DNA from: Pannonibacter indicus
GTDB lineage: Bacteria > Pseudomonadota > Alphaproteobacteria > Rhizobiales > Stappiaceae
Direction of reading: 5' to 3'
Assembly: GCF_001418225.1 (NCBI RefSeq)
Contig: NZ_LIPT01000002.1
Location: 124,001 to 188,000, forward strand
DNA: 64,000 bases
In this document: one piece after another, positions 17,382-25,578 of the stretch
Layout: each line of letters opens with the position of its first letter
Position numbering within the stretch: the first letter of the stretch is position 1
The notes under the pieces: generated by a model
What the model was told of the DNA's origin: nothing
The model's database searches: none
Seen by the model: only the letters and a program-made list of their open reading frames with translations
Program-made: the position numbers and the translations under genes

Positions 17382-19904
17382 ATGCCGGTAGACGGCGGTT
17401 CACGCTTGCGCAAGGGCGCAGGGCGGCGGAGACGGATTCTGAAAACGCTCTCCCTCTCGGGCGTGAGCGCCTTTGCCCTCGCCGCCAGCATGGGCAGCAG
17501 CCTGGCACAGGCGGCAAGCGCCTCCAACGGACAGTTCGGCGCCGACCAGATAGTCTGGCTGGCCGCCCTTGGCGGGGCCTGCGCCTTTGCCGTCACGGCC
17601 TCCTTCGCCTTCCTGCGCAACCGCCGCACCAGCGCTGCCCGCATCGATGCACTTTCGCGCGAGAACCGCGATCTCAAGCTTTTCGTCGACCGGCTGGAAT
17701 CCATGCTCAACACCGAAGAGCAGCGGATCATCGCCTGGACCGGGCTTGGCGAACGCCAGGGCCTGACGCCGCATGTCTGGGGCAATCTGCCGGACAGCTG
17801 CGGCGCACCACGCAGCGCCGCGCAGCTTCTGAGCTTCGGCAGCTGGCTGGATGCGAAATCGGCCGAACTGCTGGAAGATCATCTGGCGCGCCTGCGCAGC
17901 ATTGGCGAGGCTTTCTGCATCACGCTGGAAACCCGCCACCGTACCTATATCGAGGCTGTGGGCCGCACGGCGGGTGCTGCCTCCGTGCTGCGCCTGCGTG
18001 ACCTGACCGGTGACCGCCAGTCGCAGGCAGAACTTGCCGCCCGCAACGCGCGGCTCTCCGGCGAACTTTACATGCTCCATGCCCTGCTGGAGGCGATGCC
18101 CGCCCCGGCGTGGCAGACGGATGCGGAAGGCAAGGTCAACTGGGCCAACCGCGCCTATGCCCGCGCCGTCGATTGCGCCTCACCCGAGGCGGCCGTCAGC
18201 GGCGCTGTCGAATTCCTGGATGCCCCGGCCCGCGAGGCCATGAGCCGCGAGCGCAACGATGACGGCTGCTTCCGCTCACGCATGCCGATTGTGGCAGCAG
18301 GCGAGCGCCGCGTCTTTGAAGTGACGGACGTGCGCTCCAACGTTGGCAGCGCCGGCATCGCCATCGATATTTCCGAGCTGGACCGTACCAAGAAGGAACT
18401 GAAGCGCACCGAGGAATTTCACGGGCGCACGCTGGACCAGCTGGCAACGGCGGTGGCCATCTACGGCGCCGACCGCAAGCTGCAATTCTACAACGCTGCC
18501 TTCCGTGCCCTGTGGGATCTGGACACCGCTTTTCTCGACGGCCAGCCGGAAGATGGCATCGTGCTCGACACGCTACGTGCCGGGCGCAAACTGCCCGAGC
18601 AGGCCGATTACCGCGTCTGGCGCACCAAGATGCTGGAAAGCTACCAGTCGCTGGAAGCGCGCGAAAGCTGGTGGCACCTGCCGGACGGCCGCACGCTGCG
18701 CGTCATCGCCAACCCGCACCCGCAGGGCGGCGTCACCTATATCTACGAGAACGTGACCGAGCGGCTGGATCTGGAAAGCCGATACAACGCGCTGATCCGC
18801 GTGCAGGGCGAGACGCTGGACAATCTGTCCGAAGCTGTCGCCGTGTTCGGTTCTGACGGCCGCCTGCGCCTGTGGAACCCGGCCTTCAGCGAAATCTGGG
18901 CCATGCCGGAAGACCAGCTTTCGGTCATGCCGCATGTCAATGACATCGTGAACACCTGCGCCGCCAACACAGGCGAGATGGAAGCCTGGCGCCGGCTGGC
19001 CGGCTCCATCACCGGGCTGATGGACAGCCGCACGCATCTGGCCGGCCGTATGGAGCGGCGCGATGGCTCCGTGCTGGATTACGCCACCGTACCCCTGCCG
19101 GATGGTGGCACCCTTGTGACCTTCGTTAACGTTACCGACAGCGTGAATGTGGAGCGCGCCCTCGTTGAAAAGAACGAGGCGCTGCAACAGGCGGATGACC
19201 TGAAGAACGCCTTCATCCAGCACGTTTCCTACGAGTTGCGCTCGCCGCTGACCAACATCATCGGTTTTGCCCAGCTTCTGTCCGATCCGAAATTCGGCGA
19301 GCTTTCCGACAAGCAGGGCGAATACGCGGAATATATCCTGTCCTCGTCCTCGGCTCTGCTCGCCATCATCAACGACATTCTCGACCTGGCCACCATTGAT
19401 GCGGGCATCATGGAGCTGGACCTCAGCGAAGTGGATGTGGCGCAGACCGTGTCTGCCGCCGTCGAGGGCCTGAAGGACCGGCTGGTCGAATCGCAGATCG
19501 TGCTGCGCACCCACGTACCGGACGATATTGGCACCATGCTGGCAGACGAGCGCCGGCTGCGGCAGGTGCTGTTCAACCTGATTTCCAATGCCGTCCGCTA
19601 TTCCGAAGAGGGTGGCATCATAGACGTAACTTGCAAACGGCAGGGCGCGAATGTCGTCTTCACAGTCAAGGATCATGGCTGCGGCATCCCGCAAGAGATG
19701 ATCGAGGCCGTATTCAACCGCTTCGTCGGTCATGACTCAGGCTCTAGGCGGCGCGGTGCAGGGCTGGGCCTGTCCATCGTCAAGAGCTTCGTGGAACTGC
19801 ACGGCGGTCAGGTGGAGATCCAGTCACGGGAGGGGAGCGGCACGACCGTCACCTGCACGTTTCCCGCCAAGCCCGAAGTGACTGGCCGGGTTGCTGCCGA
19901 GTAA
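17382..19904 (+). CDS. divL: DivL-type PAS sensor kinase with tyrosine at the phospho-site
   Basis: An 840-residue membrane protein of the kind that controls the CckA-CtrA cell-cycle pathway in alphaproteobacteria. A membrane segment near residues 52-73 is followed by PAS-type regions (about 225-330, 345-450 and 475-580). The dimerisation helix reads HVSYELRSPLTNIIGFAQLL: the usual histidine is Y617, the defining feature of DivL. The ATP-binding domain is intact (NLISNAVRYS, DHGCGIP, GAGLGLSIV). Length and layout match rhizobial DivL. It ends eight bases before the tsaE-amgK start. The 5' end could lie at a later start, but MPVDGG is the first plausible ATG. Confidence 0.88.
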   Translation: MPVDGGSRLRKGAGRRRRILKTLSLSGVSAFALAASMGSSLAQAASASNGQFGADQIVWLAALGGACAFAVTASFAFLRNRRTSAARIDALSRENRDLKLFVDRLESMLNTEEQRIIAWTGLGERQGLTPHVWGNLPDSCGAPRSAAQLLSFGSWLDAKSAELLEDHLARLRSIGEAFCITLETRHRTYIEAVGRTAGAASVLRLRDLTGDRQSQAELAARNARLSGELYMLHALLEAMPAPAWQTDAEGKVNWANRAYARAVDCASPEAAVSGAVEFLDAPAREAMSRERNDDGCFRSRMPIVAAGERRVFEVTDVRSNVGSAGIAIDISELDRTKKELKRTEEFHGRTLDQLATAVAIYGADRKLQFYNAAFRALWDLDTAFLDGQPEDGIVLDTLRAGRKLPEQADYRVWRTKMLESYQSLEARESWWHLPDGRTLRVIANPHPQGGVTYIYENVTERLDLESRYNALIRVQGETLDNLSEAVAVFGSDGRLRLWNPAFSEIWAMPEDQLSVMPHVNDIVNTCAANTGEMEAWRRLAGSITGLMDSRTHLAGRMERRDGSVLDYATVPLPDGGTLVTFVNVTDSVNVERALVEKNEALQQADDLKNAFIQHVSYELRSPLTNIIGFAQLLSDPKFGELSDKQGEYAEYILSSSSALLAIINDILDLATIDAGIMELDLSEVDVAQTVSAAVEGLKDRLVESQIVLRTHVPDDIGTMLADERRLRQVLFNLISNAVRYSEEGGIIDVTCKRQGANVVFTVKDHGCGIPQEMIEAVFNRFVGHDSGSRRRGAGLGLSIVKSFVELHGGQVEIQSREGSGTTVTCTFPAKPEVTGRVAAE

Positions 19905-19911
19905 GCCCGGC

Positions 19912-21471
19912 ATGAACACGCTGCCCTCACTCAGCCTCACCATAGCCGATGAACCCGCCATGGTGCGGCTGGCCGAAGACATGGCCGCCATCCTTGGCCC
20001 CGGCGATGTGATTGCGCTCAGCGGTGACCTGGGCGCGGGCAAGTCCACCTTCAGCCGCGCCCTGCTGCGCGCCTTTGCCGGTGACCCCGCGCTGGAAGTG
20101 CCGAGCCCCACCTTCACCCTCGTCCAGACCTATGATCTGGGCCGGCTGACCATCTCCCATCTCGATCTTTACCGGCTGGAAGAGCCGGAAGAGCTGGAAG
20201 AACTGGGGCTGGAGGATCTGACGGCCACGGGCGCGGCGCTGATCGAATGGCCGGAAAAGGCCGGCCGTTTCCTTCCCGCCAGCCGGCTGATCCTGTCCAT
20301 CGCCCATTGCGGCGAGAATGATGCCCGTGCGGTGACTTTCTCATTTGCCAGCCCTGCCGCGGAAAGCCGCTGGGCGCAGCGGCTGGCGCGGACGCAGCGC
20401 ATCCGGGCACTGGCAGAGGAGGCAGGTTTCGCAGGCGCAGAGCGGCGCTATCTGACAGGAGACGCCTCGGCGCGGGCCTATGAGCTGATCCGCACGCCGC
20501 AGAAATCTGCGGTGCTGATGAACTCTCCCGCTGCCTATGAACTGGCAAAGCCGGGCGAAATACCCAGCTACAGCGAAACCGTCCACCGCGCCCGCACTGT
20601 CGATGCCTTCATCGCGCTGACCGGCGAGCTGCGCCGTCGCGGTTACAGCGCGCCGGAGCTTTACGCCATCGACCGGGATGCGGGCCTGCTGCTGCAGGAG
20701 AACCTTGGCGGCGAAGGCATCATCACGCCGGACAGGCACCCCATCGCGGAGCGCTACGCCGCCGCAGCACAGCTGCTGGCGGACATGCACTCGGACACGG
20801 ACTGGCCGCAGGAGCTGACCGTGACCGGCATGGGCGGAGCCCTTCTGGCCCGCCACATCATCCCGGCCTATTCGGAAAATGCCCTGCTGACGGAGGCTGA
20901 TCTCTTTCTCGAATGGTATGTGCCCTGGCGTGCCGGAGCGGATCCCGCCACCCTGCCCGCAGCGCCGGATACGCAGGAGCGGGCGGATTACCGCGCCCTG
21001 TGGCAGACGGCCTTTGCCCGGATCAAGGATGCGCAGACCGGCTGGGTGATGCGGGACTATCACTCCCCCAACATCCTGTGGCTGGACGGGCGCGAGGGGC
21101 ACGCGAAACTGGGCCTCATCGACTACCAGGATTGCGTCCTTGGCCCCGTTGCATATGACCTTGCCTCCCTGCTGCTCGATGCCAGGGTGGATATCCCGCG
21201 CGCGCTGGAAGACGGATTGCTGACCGGCTACCTCGCCCGCCGCAAGGCGCAGGACGCGGGCTTTGACGAAGAGTTGTTCCGGGCTGCCTATGCGGTCATG
21301 GGCGCGCAGCGCATCGCCAAGATCCTCGGGGCCTTCGTGCGGCTGAAATATGCCTATGGCAAGCCGCAGTACATGGCCCACATGCCGCGCATGACGGACT
21401 ATCTCAACCGCACCCTCGCCCATCCGGCGCTGGCGGAACTGGCGAACTGGTTCCGGGCACGGACTGGCTAG
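19912..21471 (+). CDS. TsaE-AmgK fusion: tRNA t6A ATPase subunit and cell-wall amino-sugar kinase
   Basis: A 519-residue fusion. Residues 1 to about 150 are TsaE, the ATPase of tRNA threonylcarbamoyladenosine synthesis, with Walker A GDLGAGKS at 38-45 and the family stretch PSPTFTLVQTY. From about residue 165 a phosphotransferase of the AmgK type follows, with the catalytic loop VMRDYHSPNILWL and the metal-binding LIDYQDCVLGP. AmgK phosphorylates MurNAc/GlcNAc at C1, and the next gene is the matching MurU. The start is the ATG just after the divL stop. The fusion is known in alphaproteobacteria and couples two otherwise unrelated functions. Confidence 0.92.
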   Translation: MNTLPSLSLTIADEPAMVRLAEDMAAILGPGDVIALSGDLGAGKSTFSRALLRAFAGDPALEVPSPTFTLVQTYDLGRLTISHLDLYRLEEPEELEELGLEDLTATGAALIEWPEKAGRFLPASRLILSIAHCGENDARAVTFSFASPAAESRWAQRLARTQRIRALAEEAGFAGAERRYLTGDASARAYELIRTPQKSAVLMNSPAAYELAKPGEIPSYSETVHRARTVDAFIALTGELRRRGYSAPELYAIDRDAGLLLQENLGGEGIITPDRHPIAERYAAAAQLLADMHSDTDWPQELTVTGMGGALLARHIIPAYSENALLTEADLFLEWYVPWRAGADPATLPAAPDTQERADYRALWQTAFARIKDAQTGWVMRDYHSPNILWLDGREGHAKLGLIDYQDCVLGPVAYDLASLLLDARVDIPRALEDGLLTGYLARRKAQDAGFDEELFRAAYAVMGAQRIAKILGAFVRLKYAYGKPQYMAHMPRMTDYLNRTLAHPALAELANWFRARTG

Positions 21472-21535
21472 GTCCGTGCAGCGCCTGACCGCACTTGCCT
21501 TAAGGGCGCGAAGCAGGCACTGCTAGAGTTTGTCA

Positions 21536-21560
21536 GGGAAAAGTGGGTACCGGTTTTCCC
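21536..21560. repeat. Inverted repeat before murU
   Basis: GGGAAAA and TTTTCCC flank an 11-base loop containing GGTACC, and GAAAAGACAAACGAAA follows. From memory, similar GTGGG-ACCGGTTTTCC elements are scattered through rhizobial genomes, but only this copy was found here. It lies 112-136 bases before the murU start. Confidence 0.4.
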
Positions 21561-21671
21561 GAAAAGACAAACGAAACAAAGGCACCAGGTGAGGGGCTCC
21601 GGCTTGCCGGCGGCTTCGGTACTTCCTATCTCCGGCAGGCGATTTCAACCGGAGCAGTTTGCAGGTTTCTC

Positions 21672-22406
21672 ATGACGAACGGCGTTTTCCGTCCCCATAG
21701 CGCAATGATCCTGGCTGCCGGGCTTGGCAAGCGCATGCGCCCGATCACGGCGACAACACCCAAACCCCTGATCGAGGTGAACGGCAAGGCGCTGATCGAC
21801 CATGGCATGGACAAGCTGGCGGCTGCCGGGGTGAAGCGCTGCGTCGTCAACGTGCATTACCTTGCCGATCTGGTGGAGGTGCATGCCCGCCGCCGCAAGG
21901 ACCTTGAGGTCATGATTTCCGACGAGCGCGAGGCCCTGCTGGAAACCGGCGGCGGCATCGCCAAGGCCCTGCCGCTGCTGGGTAATGATCCGTTCTTCGT
22001 GCTGAATGCCGACACCGCCTATTGGGTGGAAGGCGTGAAGCCCAATCTGGAACACATGATCGACGCCTTTGATCCGGAGCGCATGGATGCGCTGCTGCTG
22101 CTCTCGGACATGGTACACAGCGCCGGCTATCACGGGCGCGGCGATTTCCTGATGGACCCGAACGGCATTCTGGAGCGCCGGCCGGAGCGTTCGGTAGCGC
22201 CTTTTGCCTATGCGGGCGCGGCGATCCTGCATCCGCGCCTCTTCCACGATGCGCCGGAGGGCAAGTTCTCGCTCAACGTGCTGTTTGACCGGGCCATTGA
22301 GGCCGGGCGCCTGCATGGCACGCTGATGGAAGGCATCTGGCTGCATATCGGCACGCCGGAAGCCATCGCCGAGGCGGAACTCGCCGTGCGCGAAAGCGCA
22401 GACTGA
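21672..22406 (+). CDS. murU: N-acetylmuramate-1-phosphate uridylyltransferase MurU
   Basis: Forms UDP-MurNAc from MurNAc-1-phosphate, the last step of the fosfomycin-insensitive cell-wall recycling route. The 244-residue product has the nucleotidyltransferase signature MILAAGLGKRMRPIT and VNGKALIDH, then FVLNADTAYWVEG with the metal-binding aspartate, and ends in WLHIGTPEAIAEAE. The start giving MTNGVFRPHSAM is preferred because the 43 codons upstream are not family-like. It follows the AmgK domain by 200 bases, so kinase and transferase act in sequence. Confidence 0.9.
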   Translation: MTNGVFRPHSAMILAAGLGKRMRPITATTPKPLIEVNGKALIDHGMDKLAAAGVKRCVVNVHYLADLVEVHARRRKDLEVMISDEREALLETGGGIAKALPLLGNDPFFVLNADTAYWVEGVKPNLEHMIDAFDPERMDALLLLSDMVHSAGYHGRGDFLMDPNGILERRPERSVAPFAYAGAAILHPRLFHDAPEGKFSLNVLFDRAIEAGRLHGTLMEGIWLHIGTPEAIAEAELAVRESAD

Positions 22407-22434
22407 AACCCGATCCGGACGGCAGGCAGGACTG

Positions 22435-25400
22435 ATGGCAGCGCGGATTTTCTCCATTCCGCCCTCGGCGGATTTTTCCCGGGAGCTGATCGCAGCGCTG
22501 GTGGACGGGCGGCTGATCGAAGGCTTCCGGCCGCTCGATGATCCGCTGCTGCTCTCCGATGTGACCCTCTATCTGCCGACCCGCCGCGCCGCCCGTGCCC
22601 TGCCCGCGCTGGTGCAGGAAATGTTCGGCGGCCGGCCTGTTCTGCTGCCGCACATCCGCCCCTTGGGCGATGCGGATGAGGACCTGCAGCTTCTCTCTGC
22701 CCCCGGTGACGGCGAGGCGCTGCCACCCGAACTGCCGCCGCTGGAGCGCAAGCTGGCGATGACCCGGCTGGTGATGGGCTGGAAGGCGGCCCTGCGCCGT
22801 CAGGTTCTGGCCCTTGGCGAGGACGAGCCGCTGGGCCTTCCTGCTTCCGCCGCTGATGCCGCGTGGCTGGCCGGTGACCTCATCACCCTGATGGACGAGC
22901 TGGAAACCGAGGAAGCGGACTGGTCGGCGCTCGCCAGCCTCGTGCCGGAGGATCATGCCCGCTACTGGCAGGTGACGCTGGAATTCCTCGACATCGTGCG
23001 CCTTGCCTGGCCGGCCTATCTGGCCGAATGCGGCGCCATGGACCCCAAGGCCCGCCGGTCGGCGCTGATCCGGCGCGAGGCGGAACGCCTGCGCCTCAAT
23101 CCCCCCAAGGGCCCTGTCATTGCCGCCGGATCGACCGGTACCGTGCCCGCCACAGCCGAGCTGCTGAAAGCCATTGCAAACCTGCCGCAGGGCGCCATCG
23201 TGCTGCCGGGGCTGGACATGCATATGGATGATGCGTCCTGGGCCGCCCTTGGCCGCGCCCCGCAGCCTCGGGTGGCTGCAGGCAAGGCCGCCCTGCCGCA
23301 GGATGAGCCCAGCACGAACGGCCACCCGCAATACGGCCTGAAGCAGCTGCTCGACCGGCTGGGCGTGGACCGGCGCGAGGTCACGCCGCTCTGCCCTCCG
23401 GAAACGCCGCAGCTCGCCGCCCGCGAGGCGCTGGTGAGCGAAGCCCTGCGCCCGGCCTCCACCACCGACGCATGGACCTCCTTCCTGCAGCAGACCCCGG
23501 CAGAGCAGCGCAAGGCCGCGCTTGACGGGGTCGAACTGGTGATCGCCCGCAATGAAGCGGAAGAAGCCCTGAGCCTTGCCATCGCCCTGCGCGAGGCGGT
23601 GGAGCGCGGAGAAACGGCGGCGCTTGTCTCCCCCGACCGCCTGCTCGCCCGCCGCGTGGCGGAAGAGCTGGGCCGCTGGAACATCACCGTGGATGACAGC
23701 GCCGGACGCCCGCTCGACCAGACGCCGCCCGCCGTGCTGGCCATGCTGGCTGCGCGCCTTGCACTGGAAGGCTGCGCGCCGCTGGATCTGCTGGCCCTGC
23801 TGAAACATCCGCTGGCCCGGTTGGGGCTGGAGACAAAAGACATCCGCTCCGCCGCCCGCTCGCTGGAGCGCGGCGTCTTACGCGGGCCCGCGCCGAAATT
23901 CGGCTCTCGCGGGCTGCCGGATGCGATTGCCGCCGCGCGTCTTGCCGCCGAGGATGCCCATACGCCGCGCTGGAAGAAGCTGGTGGAAGAGGACTGGGCC
24001 GCAGTCAGCGATCTTGCCAACCGTCTGATCACCGCGCTGGAGCCTCTGGAATGCCTGCTGGAGCGGAAGGAGCCCGTTCCCGTCGACGAACTCGCCCGTG
24101 CCCATGCCAGGGTGCTGCAACAGATTGCTGGCGACCCTACCGGATCGGATGCGGAGCTTTACCGGGGCGAGACGGGCGATGCACTGGCGCTGATGCTGAC
24201 CGGGCTGATGGACAGCAGCCGTGCCGGCCTTGCCGTGCCTGCCCGCGAGTGGCCCTCCGTCTTCGCCGCGCTGATCGCCGGAACCGCCGTGCGCCGCCGC
24301 CTGCCGGGCGATCCGCGGGTGCAGATCCTCGGCCCCATGGAAGCGCGCCTGCAGCGGCCCGATCTGGTCATTCTCGGCGGTCTCAACGAAGGCATCTGGC
24401 CGCAGCGCACCCGCAACGATCCATGGCTCAACCGCCCGATGAAGCGCGACATGGGGCTGGAGCCGCCGGAGCGGCGCATCGGGGCTGGCGCCCATGACTT
24501 CGTGCAAGGGCTGGGCGCGCGCCGCGTAATCCTCTCCCGTGCCAGCCGCGCCGATGGCGCGCCCACCGTTGCCTCCCGCTGGCTGCAAAGGCTGCTGACG
24601 CTGGCCGGGCCTGAGGCGGAAGCTGCCTTGCTGGAACGCGGGCGGCGCTGGACGGAGCTCGCTGGCCAGCTCGATCTTGCCGAAGGCCCCGTCACCCCGG
24701 CGGAACGGCCCGCACCGAAGCCGCCCCTGAGCGCAAGGCCAGTGCGCCTGTCAGTCACCGAAGTCGAACGGCTGGTGCGTGATCCTTATGCCATCTTCGC
24801 CCGCCGCATCCTGGGCCTTGAGCCGGTGGACCCCATCGGCGGCTCGCCGACGCTCGCCGACAAGGGGTCGATCATCCATGACGCGCTGGCGCTGTTCCTG
24901 TCCGAATGGCATGGCGATCTGGATCACAAGGCCGTGGCGCGGCTGGTGGAGATCGGCGCGGAACTGTTTGCCCCGCTTGATGCCTTCCCGGCCATCCGCG
25001 CCCTGTGGTGGCCGCGTTTCCTGCGCATTGCCGAGGAGTTTGTCGCCTTTGAACGCCAGCGGGAACCCTTGATCCGCCAGCGCTTCCTCGAAATTTCCGG
25101 CGGAGTAGAACTGACCCTGCCGGGAGCCGGATTCCGCCTGACCGGCCGCGCCGACCGCATCGATCTGATGCAGGACGGCACGCTGGCGGTGATCGACTAC
25201 AAGACCGGCGCCGTGCCCAGCATCAAACAGGTGGAAGCGCTGCTGTCGCCGCAGCTGCCGCTGGAAGTGGCCATGATCCGGCGCGGCGGCTTCGGCAGCG
25301 TGCCTGCGGGCGACCCGGTGTCCGACATGCTCTACATCGAACTGAAGGGCGGGCGCACGGCGCTGAAGGTGGAATCACGCCAGCCGAAGGACCGCACCAT

Positions 25401-25578
25401 CGAGGAACTGGCCGAAGATGCCTGGAAACGCCTGGAGCAGCTAGTGGCGGCCTATCAGGACGAGGGGCGCGGCTATCTCTCCCGGGCAAGGGTGGAGAAG
25501 GAGCGCGACCTCAACGGCCCCTATGATCACCTTGCCCGGGTGAAGGAATGGGCCAGCGGTTCGGAGGACAGCGAATGA
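22435..25578 (+). CDS. addB: Double-strand break repair protein AddB
   Basis: Subunit of the AddAB helicase-nuclease that processes DNA ends for RecA, the alphaproteobacterial counterpart of RecBCD. The 1047-residue protein has a degenerate helicase-like body and a RecB-type nuclease domain at the C-terminus: GRADRIDLMQDGTLAVIDYK followed by TG, with the catalytic Asp and Lys. The mid-protein stretch ILGGLNEGIWPQRTRNDPWL is a strong AddB signature. It follows murU by 28 bases and overlaps addA by four. Confidence 0.95.
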   Translation: MAARIFSIPPSADFSRELIAALVDGRLIEGFRPLDDPLLLSDVTLYLPTRRAARALPALVQEMFGGRPVLLPHIRPLGDADEDLQLLSAPGDGEALPPELPPLERKLAMTRLVMGWKAALRRQVLALGEDEPLGLPASAADAAWLAGDLITLMDELETEEADWSALASLVPEDHARYWQVTLEFLDIVRLAWPAYLAECGAMDPKARRSALIRREAERLRLNPPKGPVIAAGSTGTVPATAELLKAIANLPQGAIVLPGLDMHMDDASWAALGRAPQPRVAAGKAALPQDEPSTNGHPQYGLKQLLDRLGVDRREVTPLCPPETPQLAAREALVSEALRPASTTDAWTSFLQQTPAEQRKAALDGVELVIARNEAEEALSLAIALREAVERGETAALVSPDRLLARRVAEELGRWNITVDDSAGRPLDQTPPAVLAMLAARLALEGCAPLDLLALLKHPLARLGLETKDIRSAARSLERGVLRGPAPKFGSRGLPDAIAAARLAAEDAHTPRWKKLVEEDWAAVSDLANRLITALEPLECLLERKEPVPVDELARAHARVLQQIAGDPTGSDAELYRGETGDALALMLTGLMDSSRAGLAVPAREWPSVFAALIAGTAVRRRLPGDPRVQILGPMEARLQRPDLVILGGLNEGIWPQRTRNDPWLNRPMKRDMGLEPPERRIGAGAHDFVQGLGARRVILSRASRADGAPTVASRWLQRLLTLAGPEAEAALLERGRRWTELAGQLDLAEGPVTPAERPAPKPPLSARPVRLSVTEVERLVRDPYAIFARRILGLEPVDPIGGSPTLADKGSIIHDALALFLSEWHGDLDHKAVARLVEIGAELFAPLDAFPAIRALWWPRFLRIAEEFVAFERQREPLIRQRFLEISGGVELTLPGAGFRLTGRADRIDLMQDGTLAVIDYKTGAVPSIKQVEALLSPQLPLEVAMIRRGGFGSVPAGDPVSDMLYIELKGGRTALKVESRQPKDRTIEELAEDAWKRLEQLVAAYQDEGRGYLSRARVEKERDLNGPYDHLARVKEWASGSEDSE

